Shown here in pieces: positions 36,699-48,665 of a DNA stretch of 64,000 nt. Each line of letters starts with the position of its first letter. The stretch's first letter is position 1. Source of the DNA: Isoetes taiwanensis (Eukaryota; Streptophyta; Lycopodiopsida; Isoetales; Isoetaceae); the NCBI GenBank assembly GCA_021234155.1, contig JAJEKV010000054.1, positions 7,584,655 to 7,648,654 of the forward strand, given 5' to 3'. The position numbers and the translations under genes were made by a program. The notes beneath the pieces were generated by a model that was given only the letters and a program-made list of their open reading frames with translations, was not told where the DNA came from and ran no database searches.

Positions 36699-38065
36699 CC
36701 AAATGGGTTCCAATGGCTTTATGATTTAAATTTTTCTAAGACCCAATTTTGGAAGACTATAGTCCAAATCCCTTCATAAGTTAATGGAACAATTAAATTT
36801 TCATGTCAAAGATTTTGAAATACAAAATTTTTAGTTGGTGTACTCAAGTGAGGAAAGTAGTTTCTTGCAACATTTCTTAACTTCTTATACCCTGGCAAAG
36901 AGGATCTGTAGAAAATTGAGATAGTTATTGAATTAAAAAAAAACCAACATTCCATGAACCCAAATTTGATATCCTAAACAAAATGAATTATCACTCCATA
37001 ATCACACATTGGTTTGGAGTTAGGTTTTTTGACGTAGCCAGTTATATGACATGTATTAATCTAAAAATTGAGGAAAAATCATATATGCACGATGATCGAT
37101 GGAATCTTAATCACATTGCAAAATTTACCTAACCCCCATTAGTTACAATGCTTGTATTTGACAATGTCCAAATCTTTAGAATTTTTAATCTATTTTATCT
37201 TACATGTGCACTACTAAGGAATATGATAGTGCAAGCAGTTCACTCAAATTCTTTACCTAGCATGCTGGGTAGAAGTTTAATTAAAAAGACAATGTAGATC
37301 GACCCATTTGGGTCCATGTTGGGACAACTCTAGTGTTAAATGTTATTGCTCATTCTAACATTGTCCAAACGCTCAGATATAACTAAATGATTCTCCAAGA
37401 GCTCAAAAATTTAGAGAATATATTTGGCTAGAGAATAACAAGATTACACTTCAAAGATCTTCGATCTTAATCTTGCTCAACTAAAAGTTGATGCCTGGCC
37501 TATTTCTCTAGCTCGTGTGTGTACAATTATCATTACAGGCTAACCGTAAAGAGGGTTTCATGGATGAGCATGTGGACGTAGTTGTTAAGATACACATAAA
37601 TTTCTCCACTTTAGGTTCAGTTACTCCACGTCCCAAGTTTGTGCCATGAATGACACTCATTTGAAATACATATATGCTTACATAGAATCCAAAGTTTGTA
37701 GCCATGAATCACACTCATTGAATACATATGCTTATATAGAATTCTGTGCTGAAGTACCAGGAGTGAACGTGATGTTACCTAAATTCATACACAAGACTTT
37801 TGAATGGAGGTGGCATATGTCAAGAAGCCAACCTCTATAAACAATTCTATTGTATTCAAAAAAAATATGTCATGAAGGTGGCATATTGAGAAGCCAACCT
37901 TTATAAATTATATGCCATCGAGGTGGCGTATGTACAAAAGAATATATCAAGCCTTTTGCCTTTGAGTGGCAAATTAACATATTTACAGAAAGAATGTCCT
38001 TTCAGCAGGCAATTTCACAGGGCCTCACTGTTCTGATGAGCTTAGCAGGGACACCATATTTGAAG
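36699..38065. repeat. kinase-tail tandem array, unit 3 (joined to kinase)
   Basis: Third copy. Its right end is the true kinase 3' end: after TTTGAAG at 38,065 the kinase coding sequence continues, whereas units 1 and 2 jump at this point to the start of the next unit. It shares the deletion with unit 2 and has a further short deletion near 36,965. The near identity of the three units indicates recent duplication or gene conversion. Confidence 0.9.
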
Positions 38066-38978
38066 CATGGCCTCTTACGTTTTAAGCTCTGAGGCGCACT
38101 TTTACTAGTAGTACTAGAATAATATTTGGCAACCCAGGGATGTGCCAAAATTTGCTGCACAGATATCCTTTCCTCCGGATCAGGCTGCAACATCGCCATA
38201 ACAAGTCTCTTTGCTTCTTCTGACACCAACCCAACTGGCCAATGCAAGTGTGAGGCAGCCAGATCCTCGCAATGAAGCAGTTCTTCGTGAATTTCTGCAG
38301 TTTGTAGACTTGAGAAGGGATAATTCCCTGTAAGCGCCTCATACAGGATCAAACCCAGACCCCATATGTCTATCTCTGTGGAATAATATCCCTGCACAAC
38401 CTCTGGAGCGAAATATCTTAGTGTTCCGACTCTGGATGTAAAACTGGGAGCCGAACCTGAAAAACAAGCCGATAGGCCGAAATCTGAAACCCTAACATCA
38501 TAAGGTTTTGCTGCTGAGATCACAAGAACGTTGCCCGGCTTCAGATCCCGGTGGATAATACCCTTTTGATGAAGATCCTGTATAGCTAGAGCAAGATTTC
38601 GAATAAGAAGAGCAGCTTCCTTTTCAAATAGCCTGCCTTTCTTGATGATTACATCACGCAAGCTACATTCGCACAATTCCATGATCAAGTGCCAGAATCG
38701 CTTGTCTTTGATTACTTCGTGTATATGCACTACGCCAGGGCTGCTGGCTAACTTCTGCATGATCTCCACTTCCTTGATCGGCTCTGTATCTCCTACCCAG
38801 ATGATTTTGCAAGCAAACTCTTTCTTACCTTCTGTTTTACTTCTGCAGCGAAAACCGTAGCTTGGCCACCGCTGCCGATTTCCTTAAGCAGATCATAGCT
38901 CTTCAAAAGATTGGGAAATAAAGCAGAATAGTTGTAGTTGAGAATTTCTTCGTCTGTCTCCTCCGTCTTCGTCTCCAT
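38002..38978 (-). CDS. Ser/Thr protein kinase (one-base frameshift)
   Basis: A single-exon protein kinase of about 325 residues that transfers phosphate from ATP to Ser/Thr of unknown targets. The start at 38,978 (METKTEETDEE) gives a short acidic N-terminus before the glycine loop (IGSGGQATV, residues 34-42). Next come the ATP-binding Lys in FACKII (about 58), HRDLKPGN (143-150), DFG (166-168), APE (191-193) and DIWGLGLILYE; a basic tail KRKR precedes the C-terminus. All catalytic motifs are present. Between residue 47 and FACKII the frame changes: four T at 38,835-38,838 (AAAA on the coding strand) would need five. This could be an assembly error or a real inactivating change. The fold is CAMK-like; I cannot assign a subfamily. 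The 3' coding end is shared with the tandem array at 33.8-38.1 kb. Confidence 0.85.
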
Positions 38979-39008
38979 ACTCAGAATTCTGTAATGCCAA
39001 CACAATGG

Positions 39009-39040
39009 AAATGCAAATGCAAATGCAAATGCAAATGCAG
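39009..39040 (-). repeat. hexanucleotide microsatellite in kinase 5' leader
   Basis: About five ATGCAA units on the plus strand (TTGCAT on the kinase strand). It lies between the kinase start codon and the TATA box, so it would fall at the transcription start or in the 5' leader. Repeat number here could affect expression. Confidence 0.85.
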
Positions 39041-39045
39041 ACGTT

Positions 39046-39054
39046 CTTTTATAC
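39046..39054 (-). promoter_or_regulatory. TATA box of the kinase gene
   Basis: GTATAAAAG on the minus strand, about 70 bp upstream of the chosen kinase start codon. This predicts transcription starting near 39,020 and a leader of about 40 bases. It supports the gene having its own promoter rather than being a retrocopy. Confidence 0.6.
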
Positions 39055-40269
39055 CTTTGTAGTTGTCACACTGACTCTGCACTTTCCATTCTTAAAATAT
39101 CAGTTCTATTCCTGGCTTTCGGGAAAAGCCCACATCTAAATTGGGAAATTTGTGTGCTGTCCGTCGGATGTTGGCACGATCCCAAAGCCAAGTTATGCCA
39201 CCCGTTGATGCACAAACACATTGACATGCTTGCAGAAACAGATATGCTTGCCATACATAAGGATGTTTTGGAATCTACGCGGTGCTTCTGCTAGACAAGC
39301 CTTCCGATTTGGCTTGTTTCTCTGTGGCATCCAAGGACTGGTATGAACAAATCCATTCAAATGCCTTTGGGGAAAGAAAACCCGCATGCAATTATGAAAT
39401 ACTCTGTTGTTTGAATAAATCCTTGGATGTTTCGTAGGTCTTCATACTAATGACAAGGTAAACATTGGGTTTTTTTTTTAAGCATATGAGCTTTCAGGTC
39501 TTTGGTTATTGTGGTGTAGCAAGATCTGATCCATTTTGTGATGGGGTTTGCAGAGCAATGGCTGCCTTGCGACTTGTGCGCCTTGCTATGGAGCTTAAAT
39601 CATCGGGTAACCAACACTTACTCTGTTTACAGATCAGCAGTTCACCGGAATGATGCATCTCCAGCCTTGCATGGCCAAGAACGGCATGCAAGGAAGCAGG
39701 ATGCCTTATCTAGCCATCAATATAACTATGAATTGGAGGCAGTCCAATATTTCCAGGTTGGTCTCAATTGCACCTTGATGCATAGTTTCATTTCTATATC
39801 GATGTTTGGTGCATAGTTTCATTTCATTTGGAGGCATGCCATGTGTAGAGATAGATAGTCTATGCTATAAAATGCATGTCTTAGGCAATCACATGCAGGA
39901 CAGTTCTTTATCATCGTGGCACAAAATGTAAAGCTCCTCAGAGCTTTGAGCATATGGCTAATGGCTGTGGGACGACTGTTTCAACTGGTCAAATATGTAG
40001 ATGAGTTATAACATGTCTAGAAGAGCAAGGCGTACTGTGTCTACAGTCATGCAATTCAGTGCTATCATTATAACAAACTGAAAAGTGCAGAACATTTTCC
40101 AGGTTGGATTTTCAAGGAGAACTGCATCTCAGTCATTCTCCAATTGAATTCTCAGCCACGTACAAGTATTGTCCATATACATGTTGCTTTCCTCCCTCCC
40201 TTTATGCAGAAAAATAACATGTGTGAATTGGCCTGTTTATTCTATTAATTTGCTGGTTTGATATATCAG
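39055..40269. other. spacer between kinase and capping-enzyme fragment
   Basis: No recognisable exon of the capping enzyme (phosphatase or guanylyltransferase N-terminal parts) was found, so the fragment to the right is truncated on its 5' side. A plus-strand open stretch at 39,538-39,816 (92 codons) has no family I know. Confidence 0.5.
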
Positions 40270-41748
40270 AAAAAATGGAAGGGATTTTGGGTTCTGCCAA
40301 TGACGCGAAGGATTCTCGGTGGTCTTATTCAGAACTTCCCCATAAAGCTGATGGCGTGATTTCCCAGGTAAATGTAACTTGGATTATCAAAGGAAACATG
40401 TGAAGTGCCTAGTGTGCCTAGGAAAATGGTTGCACTTAAAACATAGCATATTGTCCCTAGGGAGTTAGTGCAGGGCTTCATATATAGTTAATTCATTTTC
40501 GTTTCTTGTGCAGGGATGGGATGACCCATACATACCATATGGATACAATGGCCTCTTGAAGTGGAAGTATCCTCATATGAATTCTGCTGATTTCATTCTC
40601 AGGGTTTCTTCTATTCCCATACCAACAAATTGATAGCTATAGAGAGTCATCTTTATGCTCTATCTATGCTCATTTTGAAATGAATGCCAGCATGCTCCTT
40701 TAAGATGTCACTCATGTTTCTGATGCACTCCTCTTTATCCACAAGATGTCTCTCATGTTTCTGATGCACTCCTCTTTATCCACATCAATCTAATATCCCT
40801 TTTCCTCTTCTTACAGACAATACCGGAGTTGAGAGAACAGCGCCTTTGTTTGCTTGGCAAGACTGACGAGCTAAAGTGTCTTGATGGTGCAAAGTTGACA
40901 CTTTCTGGTAGTTGTTTGTATGGCAAAATCTTTCTGGTTTTCTGTCCCTTGAGTTTTTGTTATGCTTGGCAGAGAACATAAGTTCGAAAGCACTAGAGAG
41001 CAAGGTAGTTGAATGCTCTTTGAACATAATCAAGAATAGTTGGGAGTTTATGAGAGTGCCGAACGATAAGAAGCATCCAAATACATGGACTACATATAGA
41101 AAGGTAACTTGCATTTTTTTGTATGGACAATTGCAATGTAACTTGGAACCCAAATGGAACAAAAATCAAGCAAGACATTCAGCATAGATCTTATTCTGGC
41201 AGGATAAACTAGTTCCAGTTGACATTGGGAACATTGATAAAACCATTTGGTGGCACCAATGTTGATTTGGCATTGTGAGCATCCAGGTATCTAGCATGAT
41301 GAGTTTTTGTATGCTCATGGTGCATCCTACCTTTTTGTTCAGGAATTATTTTGCCTCATATAGGAGCAAATGATAGAGAAGGATTTTAGTGAAATGTTCA
41401 TTGTAGAACACTAAAGTCAGATGGACACATTAAACTATTCACCCGATTGTGAGCTTTGGAGCTGGTTTCTGTATGCCTCTTAACTTATTGTTTCATATGA
41501 AATCTTACTGGCGTCAAAAATCTTTTATCAGATTGTCTTTCTCTTAGACTTGGCAATGGAGCTTGTCTGGCCATTGAATACGTGACACCCTAATTATTTG
41601 TCATCAATATAGCAATGTGGCCGATACTCTTATAACCAGCCTGTTCATATATCTACAGATTGTCAAGAGTATTGAAGACAACGTTACAGAAGATGTGCTT
41701 TATGAGGAAATTGGAAGTATCGTCCGGCTGCCAATGTATGGAATATGA
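40270..41748 (+). pseudogene. mRNA capping enzyme, C-terminal five exons (broken)
   Basis: 3' part of a gene for the plant mRNA capping enzyme, which adds the guanosine cap to nascent mRNA in the nucleus. Five exons with GT-AG introns: 40,270-40,367, 40,514-40,603, 40,817-40,907, 40,973-41,103 and 41,659-41,748 (TGA). They read GFWVLPMTRRILGGLI, then HKADGV; GWDDPYIPYG..LLKWKYPHMNS; a variable segment; KVVECS..WEFMRVPNDKKHPNTW; and VKSIEDNVTEDVLYEEI..VRLPMYGI. These follow the nucleotidyltransferase end and OB-fold of capping enzymes. In the first exon the frame changes near 40,330 (one base missing around CAGAACTTCCCC), and ISQ replaces the usual IFQ. Upstream exons with the catalytic KxDG lysine are absent. 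Retained introns point to DNA-level duplication rather than retroposition. Confidence 0.85.
40693..40782 (+). repeat. 47 bp tandem repeat in an intron
   Basis: AGATGTC(A/T)CTCATGTTTCTGATGC followed by ACTCCTCTTTATCCACA occurs twice in direct succession, within the second intron of the capping-enzyme fragment. Confidence 0.85.
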
Positions 41749-43766
41749 ATAGAACGTTCACCTGTTACACTTAAGCAAGATCCAAGCTATTTTCTCGATT
41801 GATGGCACTGTGGTATAAGACTTGCATGCCTCCAATGCCTATAGATCAGAATTTCGAATTTGATACATGTAGAAGTTAGCAGTACTGGATTAGGTATATA
41901 GATCATAGACCTGAAGATGCTTACAATTGACTCACTGGTCAATTATAATACATACTTGACTCTCTTTATCACTTGGTTTAATAGGTACCCAGATTCCTCC
42001 TAAGTATTACTTGTTTGTATTATTAGAAAAATTGTGACAAAGCAGGCAGCAGGCAACAATTTAGTTGCCAAACTATTTTATTATACTTCAATCACTAAAG
42101 TTGCTGCTGAATGTCAATATGGACCCAATTAGATCCGAAGAGAGCGCAATTTTGGTCCAAGCTTGAGATCTGGATGACTGCAAGGTAAATGCTATGTTTC
42201 TATTTGTGAACGGATGTGAGGTTTTGCTCATTAGAGTCAATTAAAGAAGGATAACTAAGCAACTTCAAGGTTTTAAATCACCAAAACCAGAAGAAATGGA
42301 AGGGCTCCACTTTGCACATCCTATGTTAGAGTGTATGATCCGCTTGCATTTTTTAAGGCTACAAATAGCTTGATCCGAGCATGAGAGTAAATTTGGGATT
42401 TAATCCCCGTCCTACCCACCCGAAACTTGTCAATTGGCTATCGAAACGGCAATTTGGAGATTGTTGTTTTGCTTATAACATGTCCATGCTATGGATGCAT
42501 TTTGTGAAGTTAATTTTATGCATTTGTCATTTGTTCTTGTGCCCATGCTTCACGGGGACTGATAATATGATCGGTGTAATTGCAACTCTAAGAAGAATTG
42601 TCATCATGATAACTATATTTAATGCCAAGGATACGCCCGTATGTCAGCCTAAAAAAGTCCATCTAGGAGACGCCCGTATGTCAGAGTAGTTGCTAGGGAA
42701 CGAGGTTGGTTGAGACGACCTTGATAACGTGTACTGTCAAAAGGGTAGTGGTAATAATAGTCATCATAGTGGGATTAAAACATCTTCTTGCGGCTGTTCT
42801 GGGGCAGAAACTTAGAACTTATGTTGGGATGCATAACTAAAGACGGATGATGTCATTCATATGTTGCCTTGTTAAAGAAGGTAGAATGAAGGTAGAATAA
42901 TTTAACGGATCAATTATATGGTCCTAATGAAATTGATTTCATGTTACTTCAATGCAATTGTAGTCCTATAAAATCATTCTACTCTACTTTATTCTTGTAT
43001 ATGGTCTACCTTCAGGAATTTCATATGAAACTTCTCCTCTCGTTACCTTTTCAAGTTCAAGAGTCGCTTTGTTTGGAGAATTGCAGATACTCCACAGCAT
43101 TTATGGCTTGACAAATATCTGAGTACATGCTTCTTTCAAGATCCAAAATTTGTAAGTTGTGAGTCACAACTTGTGACAAGACCAGAATTCTGGCCTTTAA
43201 ATTGTTTCATACTTTACCCACTTTAGACTCTACTAGCAAACGTGCAACCGGCGTTGCCATTCAAGTTTGGCCACACATAAGTTCGCGTTGCATGTTCGTA
43301 TGGGCACTCAATCCTATACCAACGTTGTGTTTTGTCGTGCATGAGTTGGAATGGTGTGGCAATGAGACTGCATTGACATATATAGGGTTCACATAGCGGT
43401 AATACAAGACAATTGATTCCATCAGGTTGAGTCATGGCCGAGCTATTTATCAGCAACGGATTCACATGCAAATGGCTCAATAGCAAAGGGAAATTTCATG
43501 GGCTGAATACTCATGAATAGTGCATCCTTATTGCTCATGTCAAATTACCCACATAATCTTGGTGCAATGACCAATATTGAGATTATTTGATACAAAAGAT
43601 TTATCCCAGCGGCCAAGGCCGTCGCGAACATTTCTCTTTACTAGCCCTCAAACCACGGTTATGCCCCATTTCTAACTTTGATTTAACTTAAGAATTTATC
43701 ATGAGAAGTTGTTGCGATCTAGCATATAATAAACCTTCAAAACATAATTATTCTCGATTTGCTGTC

Positions 43767-43950
43767 TTGATTTAGGTTAAGAGTTAATGGTGCAAATTTG
43801 ATATTAAGAGCTAATGGTGGAAAGTTGATAGAACGACCTGGTATCATAATTATTTCTGATTTCTAACCTTGATTTTGGTTAAGAGCTAATGGTGCAAAGT
43901 TGATAGTACGCCTGATTTCTAACCTTGATTTAGGTTAAGAGCTAATGGCT
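43767..43950. repeat. diverged short tandem repeats (GGTTAAGAGCTAATGG)
   Basis: A unit containing TTGATTT.GGTTAAGAG(C/T)TAATGG, often followed by TGCAAA.TTGATA, recurs at about 43,777, 43,872 and 43,930, with a partial copy at about 43,805. The spacing is irregular. Confidence 0.7.
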
Positions 43951-44989
43951 AGGTGTTGGGTTTGCCCTTAGGACTATTTTGTAGATACGAACAAGATTCA
44001 TTCATGCAATAGGTTGGACATTGATATTTATCAGAAATGGAATTGGACATTGATATTTACCAAATGGCTAGATTGCCTGTTGACGACATCTTTAATGTCT
44101 ATGTTCGCAATGCTCAAAGTATCAATTTAACGACTGCAATAAAACAACTTTTCATGGAACACCTGCTAATTATTAAATGTTAACACTAGAGTTGTTACTG
44201 GAACTATTCTGGGTTCATCAACCAGAATTGGTCCAGCATACCCTCTGCCACTTAAACCCAGGTATCTAACAAGAGAAATTTCCATTTCACAAGATACCAC
44301 CACTTTTGGAATCTTCACTCGATTCTTTATGGCCATGGAGAATTTCATGACCAATAGATTTACTGATATGTTGTGGTGATTGCCCAAACCTCATTGAATT
44401 CAGCAGTTTTTACGCCAGGCCAGAACTGCATTCTTCAAACTTTCTAGCATAAAGGGGTCCAAACGTTTCTAAAATTGAAAGTAATTGACGTTTTATGATA
44501 AAACATGTTGATTTGCATGTTTTCATGTTTCGTTGCTATTAGATGGCTTTTTATATGAAGTCGCCAAACCATTTTAGCTTTAAAAAGTCGTTTGAGGTTA
44601 TGAATTGTTTCTCCTTTACTATAACAAATTTTGACGTAAGACTTGCGGCCATAAGTTGTCAACTCTAAGAGCTATAGTCCAATAATTTTTTGAAATGTTT
44701 ATAAGTCATGTTGATCTCAATTTTCACTAAAGAAGATTCGATACAGAATCCAGACAAAAATAGAACTAACGTGGTTTAACTAAACTCATATATAAGCTTT
44801 CTAAGGGCAATAAATGATGCACTCCATTCATTCCACTCATACATTCATAATAAAGAATTTTATGAACTTAAATATGGTGAATAACCATGTATTCTTTACA
44901 TTTAGAAGTGGTTGCCACTACACAAAATTAGAGTTTAGCTAAGGTAATAATACAAAAAACTCATCTTTTATGGTAGGCAATATTTTTAT

Positions 44990-45445
44990 GAATGTCACCC
45001 TTCCTTGGCAACATAGATCTTGAATTTCATGTTAAAGTAACATATTATGTACAAGATTTGATTTAAAATAGACATGGACCATTTGGTTTGTACTTAGGCT
45101 TGCCATATTTTAAAGCAAGATAGCATTCTTTTTTCAACTCATGATTGATGAAACATGTGATAGAAGTTTAAAATATAGTTTGTATCGCTCTTAGTGCAAA
45201 ACACACGATGAAATCTTCTTATTTTTTACTATCATAAACTTAGTACACGTGTTTTGTCGCTTAAGAGTTCCTACTTTAGGTACAATAATAGTAACTTTAG
45301 CTTGTCTTTCATGATAGACTATAATTTTTATGGGTTCAAGCTTCATTGGCAACATAGATCTCCAATTTGATGTTAAAAATAACATACTACTATATGTAAG
45401 ATTTGAATATAAATGGACATGGACCATTATGGTCCACAATTAACT
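44990..45445. repeat. two ~100 bp diverged direct repeats
   Basis: TTGGCAACATAGATCT..AATTT.ATGTTAAA..TAACATA..GTA.AAGATTTGA..TAAA.TGGACATGGACCATT occurs at about 45,004-45,084 and again at about 45,350-45,434. The copies lie ~345 bp apart. Confidence 0.7.
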
Positions 45446-45694
45446 AATTGGGTATAGAATTAAATCTCTAATTATGATTACCAATTTTATTTATTGTTCA
45501 TTTGTCATTTATACAATGATATGGATTTTTTACCTTCTCTAACATAATTTTTGGAAGGGTGAGTGGAGATTCATATAGGTTCGGCTTTGTTTGTGCTTCA
45601 ACTTTACCATTAAATAATGCAATTCTAGCAACCAACTAATTAAGATGAGGATGTTTTGGCTTCTTGAATGATCATAAGCCATGTGGACCAAAGA

Positions 45695-45722
45695 ATGGAA
45701 GGAAGGAAGGAAGGAAGGAAGA
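45695..45722. repeat. GGAA microsatellite
   Basis: About six GGAA units in a row. Confidence 0.9.
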
Positions 45723-47064
45723 AAATTTTAATGTCCACTTTAACCCAATCGGGTTATGGGAAACGACATAGCGATCTATCTTTATTTTTCATAGTTCTAG
45801 CTTTTTATATTTGTTTTTCATTCTTTTGCATTGCTTCCACAACTTGAGAAGATAAAAAATACAAGTTTTGAGTTCACCATTCAATACATAGGTTTATGAA
45901 ATCCATGGAACGCGCACTTCCAACAGATAACTTGGAATGAACACTAGAAAGTTTATCCTAAACCTCAAGATCGAGCATTGATTATTTTCAATGAATAGAG
46001 TAGCTCATGAGGTGCTTATATCCCATAATTGCAACTGAAATTGATTAACATGAGGGAGTTCTTAATTTTAAAAAAGAAGGTGGACCGGTAATGGTCTCGT
46101 GTAATCTAACCTTTCTTGATTTCTTGAAAACAAACGCTTATGCTTTTTGACGTGTTTGTTTTGGGGTGATTCCATATCGTGGTAACCTTTCATAATGTGA
46201 TTTTTTTGCGGATGACTTTGAATCATTTTACTCCTATATAGACATAAGTTATCATTCACTTGTAATTGAAAAAATAAAAGAAAATCAAAACCTCATCATC
46301 AAGGCTAATGGACATTTTTCTTAGATAAAGCAAGTTGTCTAATACTTATATTCAAAATTTTGGGTCAAAATTCATTTTCCTACAAAAGTTAGAGATTTGA
46401 TTTGGGAACAGCTTTCTGGAAACCAGTATTGGTTCACAGAAGACAAGCAGCAGTTTTGACCCTGTCATGTTCAAACAACCCTATCTCCCTTCTCAGACCT
46501 CGGATTGAGGTGCAGCTTTTTGTGTCTTACTCTCTAACTCGTGTAGAAAAATACAAAAATAATGAAAAAAATCATAAAAATTGTCTTATCGAGACAGTTT
46601 TACTTTATCTAAACATGTAGCGAAACAGACTTGACCCCCTTGGGTTTACCTAAGTGTAACTCTCATGAATGGGGACCAATAGATTTTTAGGTATTTTTCC
46701 CATGCAACATGACTGCCATATATTAACATATAAGAAGGGTTTGACTGATTATTGAACCCCTGATTTTATGTGAATTTTAACGCGAACAGTGCAAATGCAC
46801 CTTTTCTGGTTCATCATGTGACGACTCTAGTGTTAATTTATAAATATAATAAACATAATGCTAGACAATTCAGATGTTATGACAATCAATTGTCTATGGT
46901 GAGTTTGAACACAATGTTCAATGGGTTAGTTGAATTGAATACAATCAGAAAGCTTCTGTCAAAACATCCTTCTTTTGCAAGTAATAATATTCTTCTGCAA
47001 GTAGCAATGCAAATTATATCTTGCAACTCTATACCTTGTGTTATTCCTAATAATTGAACTTTCA

Positions 47065-47267
47065 AAATGATGCTTAAACCCTAGACATTGAACATTGCTC
47101 AATAAGATATTATAATGAGTAGAGAAATGGAACCATATGCCAAAAACATCATTTGTATGGTCCTACAGCAGGCAAAATGATGCTCAACTCCTGGATATTG
47201 AATGTTGCGTAGAAAGGCACTATGCTGAGTAGAGCAATGGAACCATATATCACAAATATCAATTGTG
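47065..47267. repeat. two ~93 bp diverged tandem repeats
   Basis: Both copies (about 47,065-47,157 and 47,175-47,267) start AAAATGATGCT, contain ATTGAA.(A/G)TTG and AATGGAACCATAT, and end AA.ATCA.TTGT. The period is 110 bp. Confidence 0.75.
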
Positions 47268-47689
47268 TGAAACATCATCATCTGTGTCTTCTTGAGACAG
47301 GCAAGTGAAAATTTGTGCAGCAAAACTGCTATGATCTTTGCACAATCTTTCTTACTTGGTTTCCCCTTGAATCTGCAACATACCAGAACCAAGGATCGTT
47401 GTATGGGTACCAGATATCTTTTTGTCCTCATCTCCAAAAATTGAAGTATACTCAAGATCTAGATCTAAGGAAATGTGATAATTTTTCTGCTTCTCCTTCA
47501 TTTTGCAAATATATAAATCAATTGAAGATAAATCAAGTATGAACATGTTATTTTACCTAGATCAATATCATAATTGTATTGATGCATATATTAAGCGGAA
47601 AAGAGTATCCTATGGACGAAAGTATAACAACAATTAGATATCCTTTGAACCGTATAGAGCACAATCATAGATAGATGCTCATAGAATTT

Positions 47690-48665
47690 TGAAAAAGCAG
47701 GAACGAATCCAGCAATCCATTGCAGCCAAATACTCCAACATATATTTCTCTGGATTTGTAGCACCCAAGAGCTATGCTGTTACGGCGAAAATTCATGGAG
47801 CAAATTTTGCCCGCTTGGGATACCCTAATCAACTAGATCTCAGATCCTCCCTCATTGATTAATATGGTGCTGCCCCCAGCTGGTGTTCTTCACACTGCAG
47901 ATGATTGGATCCCCTCAGTAAGTTCCCCTCAGCGAACAACAGGCATCTGCACAAAAGCTTTCCCCTGAGTAAGCAACCGACTACCTGCACGGTAGCACAA
48001 TCCAATCACTGGAAGACTTGGCCTTCTCTGTTATCACCACAGCAGGTTCATGCTGCCAAATCGAAGGCTTCTACTAAGTCTCGATTCAATCAGATAACTC
48101 TAGCTTGCAGAATCGATATCCTTTCCAAGACCCACTTCCGGCTATTTCAATTGAATTCGTTCTTCAGGCTTTATATAGCGTTTGGAGTTCACTGCAGTCT
48201 TCTACAGTAAAAAACTGACCTGCCAAGCCTTTGATTCGATCTGAATCACAGCTCTCAGCATGACTCTCAGATCTGGCATTCCAGGTCTGTCGGGTCTGAT
48301 ACAGATTCGTTCAATCTGTTCTTTATAACAGGTTTATTAGCCCATCCAACCCATTAACGCCACGTGTCCATATAACCACATAGCTAACTTCTATTCCTTT
48401 ATATTAATGTTTCAGCCCCTAGTGCTAACACTAGTACTACTAACATTGACGAAACAACGTTAAACATACATTAATATAAATGTTCTGCAACTACAGATCT
48501 TGCAAGCTCTTCCTCCGCACTAATATTATTTGCCAATATTAGTGCCCCTAGCGACCCATTAACTGCCGCTAGCACTATTGTCACTTATTTCGCATTCCGT
48601 CACCATAAACTAGTTACAGTCAACATGGCCCATTAATCACAACTGCCCGGCAATTGCAACTAACA
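47690..48665 (-). mobile_element. 3' LTR of the gypsy chromovirus fossil
   Basis: Just outside the gypsy coding region on the minus strand a purine-rich GGGGGTAC tract is followed by TGTTAG, a standard polypurine tract plus LTR start at 48,665. An LTR-type TATA box (CTATATAAAG on the minus strand) lies at about 48,172-48,182. The far end is placed at GCTTTTTCA (47,690), giving about 976 bp; this end is approximate. No matching 5' LTR is present in the window. Confidence 0.5.

Larger units (their letters stand above)
41749..47689. other. long spacer with small diverged repeats
   Basis: About 6 kb without a recognisable gene on either strand. The content is AT-rich single-copy-like sequence plus the small repeats listed separately. 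Open stretches of 60-118 codons exist but show no domain and no exon-like context. Confidence 0.5.

Noticed and set aside
34157-37140. Repeated 64-codon frame (34,157, 35,557) as a small conserved gene
   Set aside because: It recurs only because the 1.4 kb unit is duplicated; unit 3 has lost the start, and no domain is visible.
33825-38065. Satellite DNA or CRISPR-like array
   Set aside because: Only three units of ~1.4 kb are present, with gene-derived ends and no spacer-repeat pattern; this is a local tandem duplication in a plant genome.
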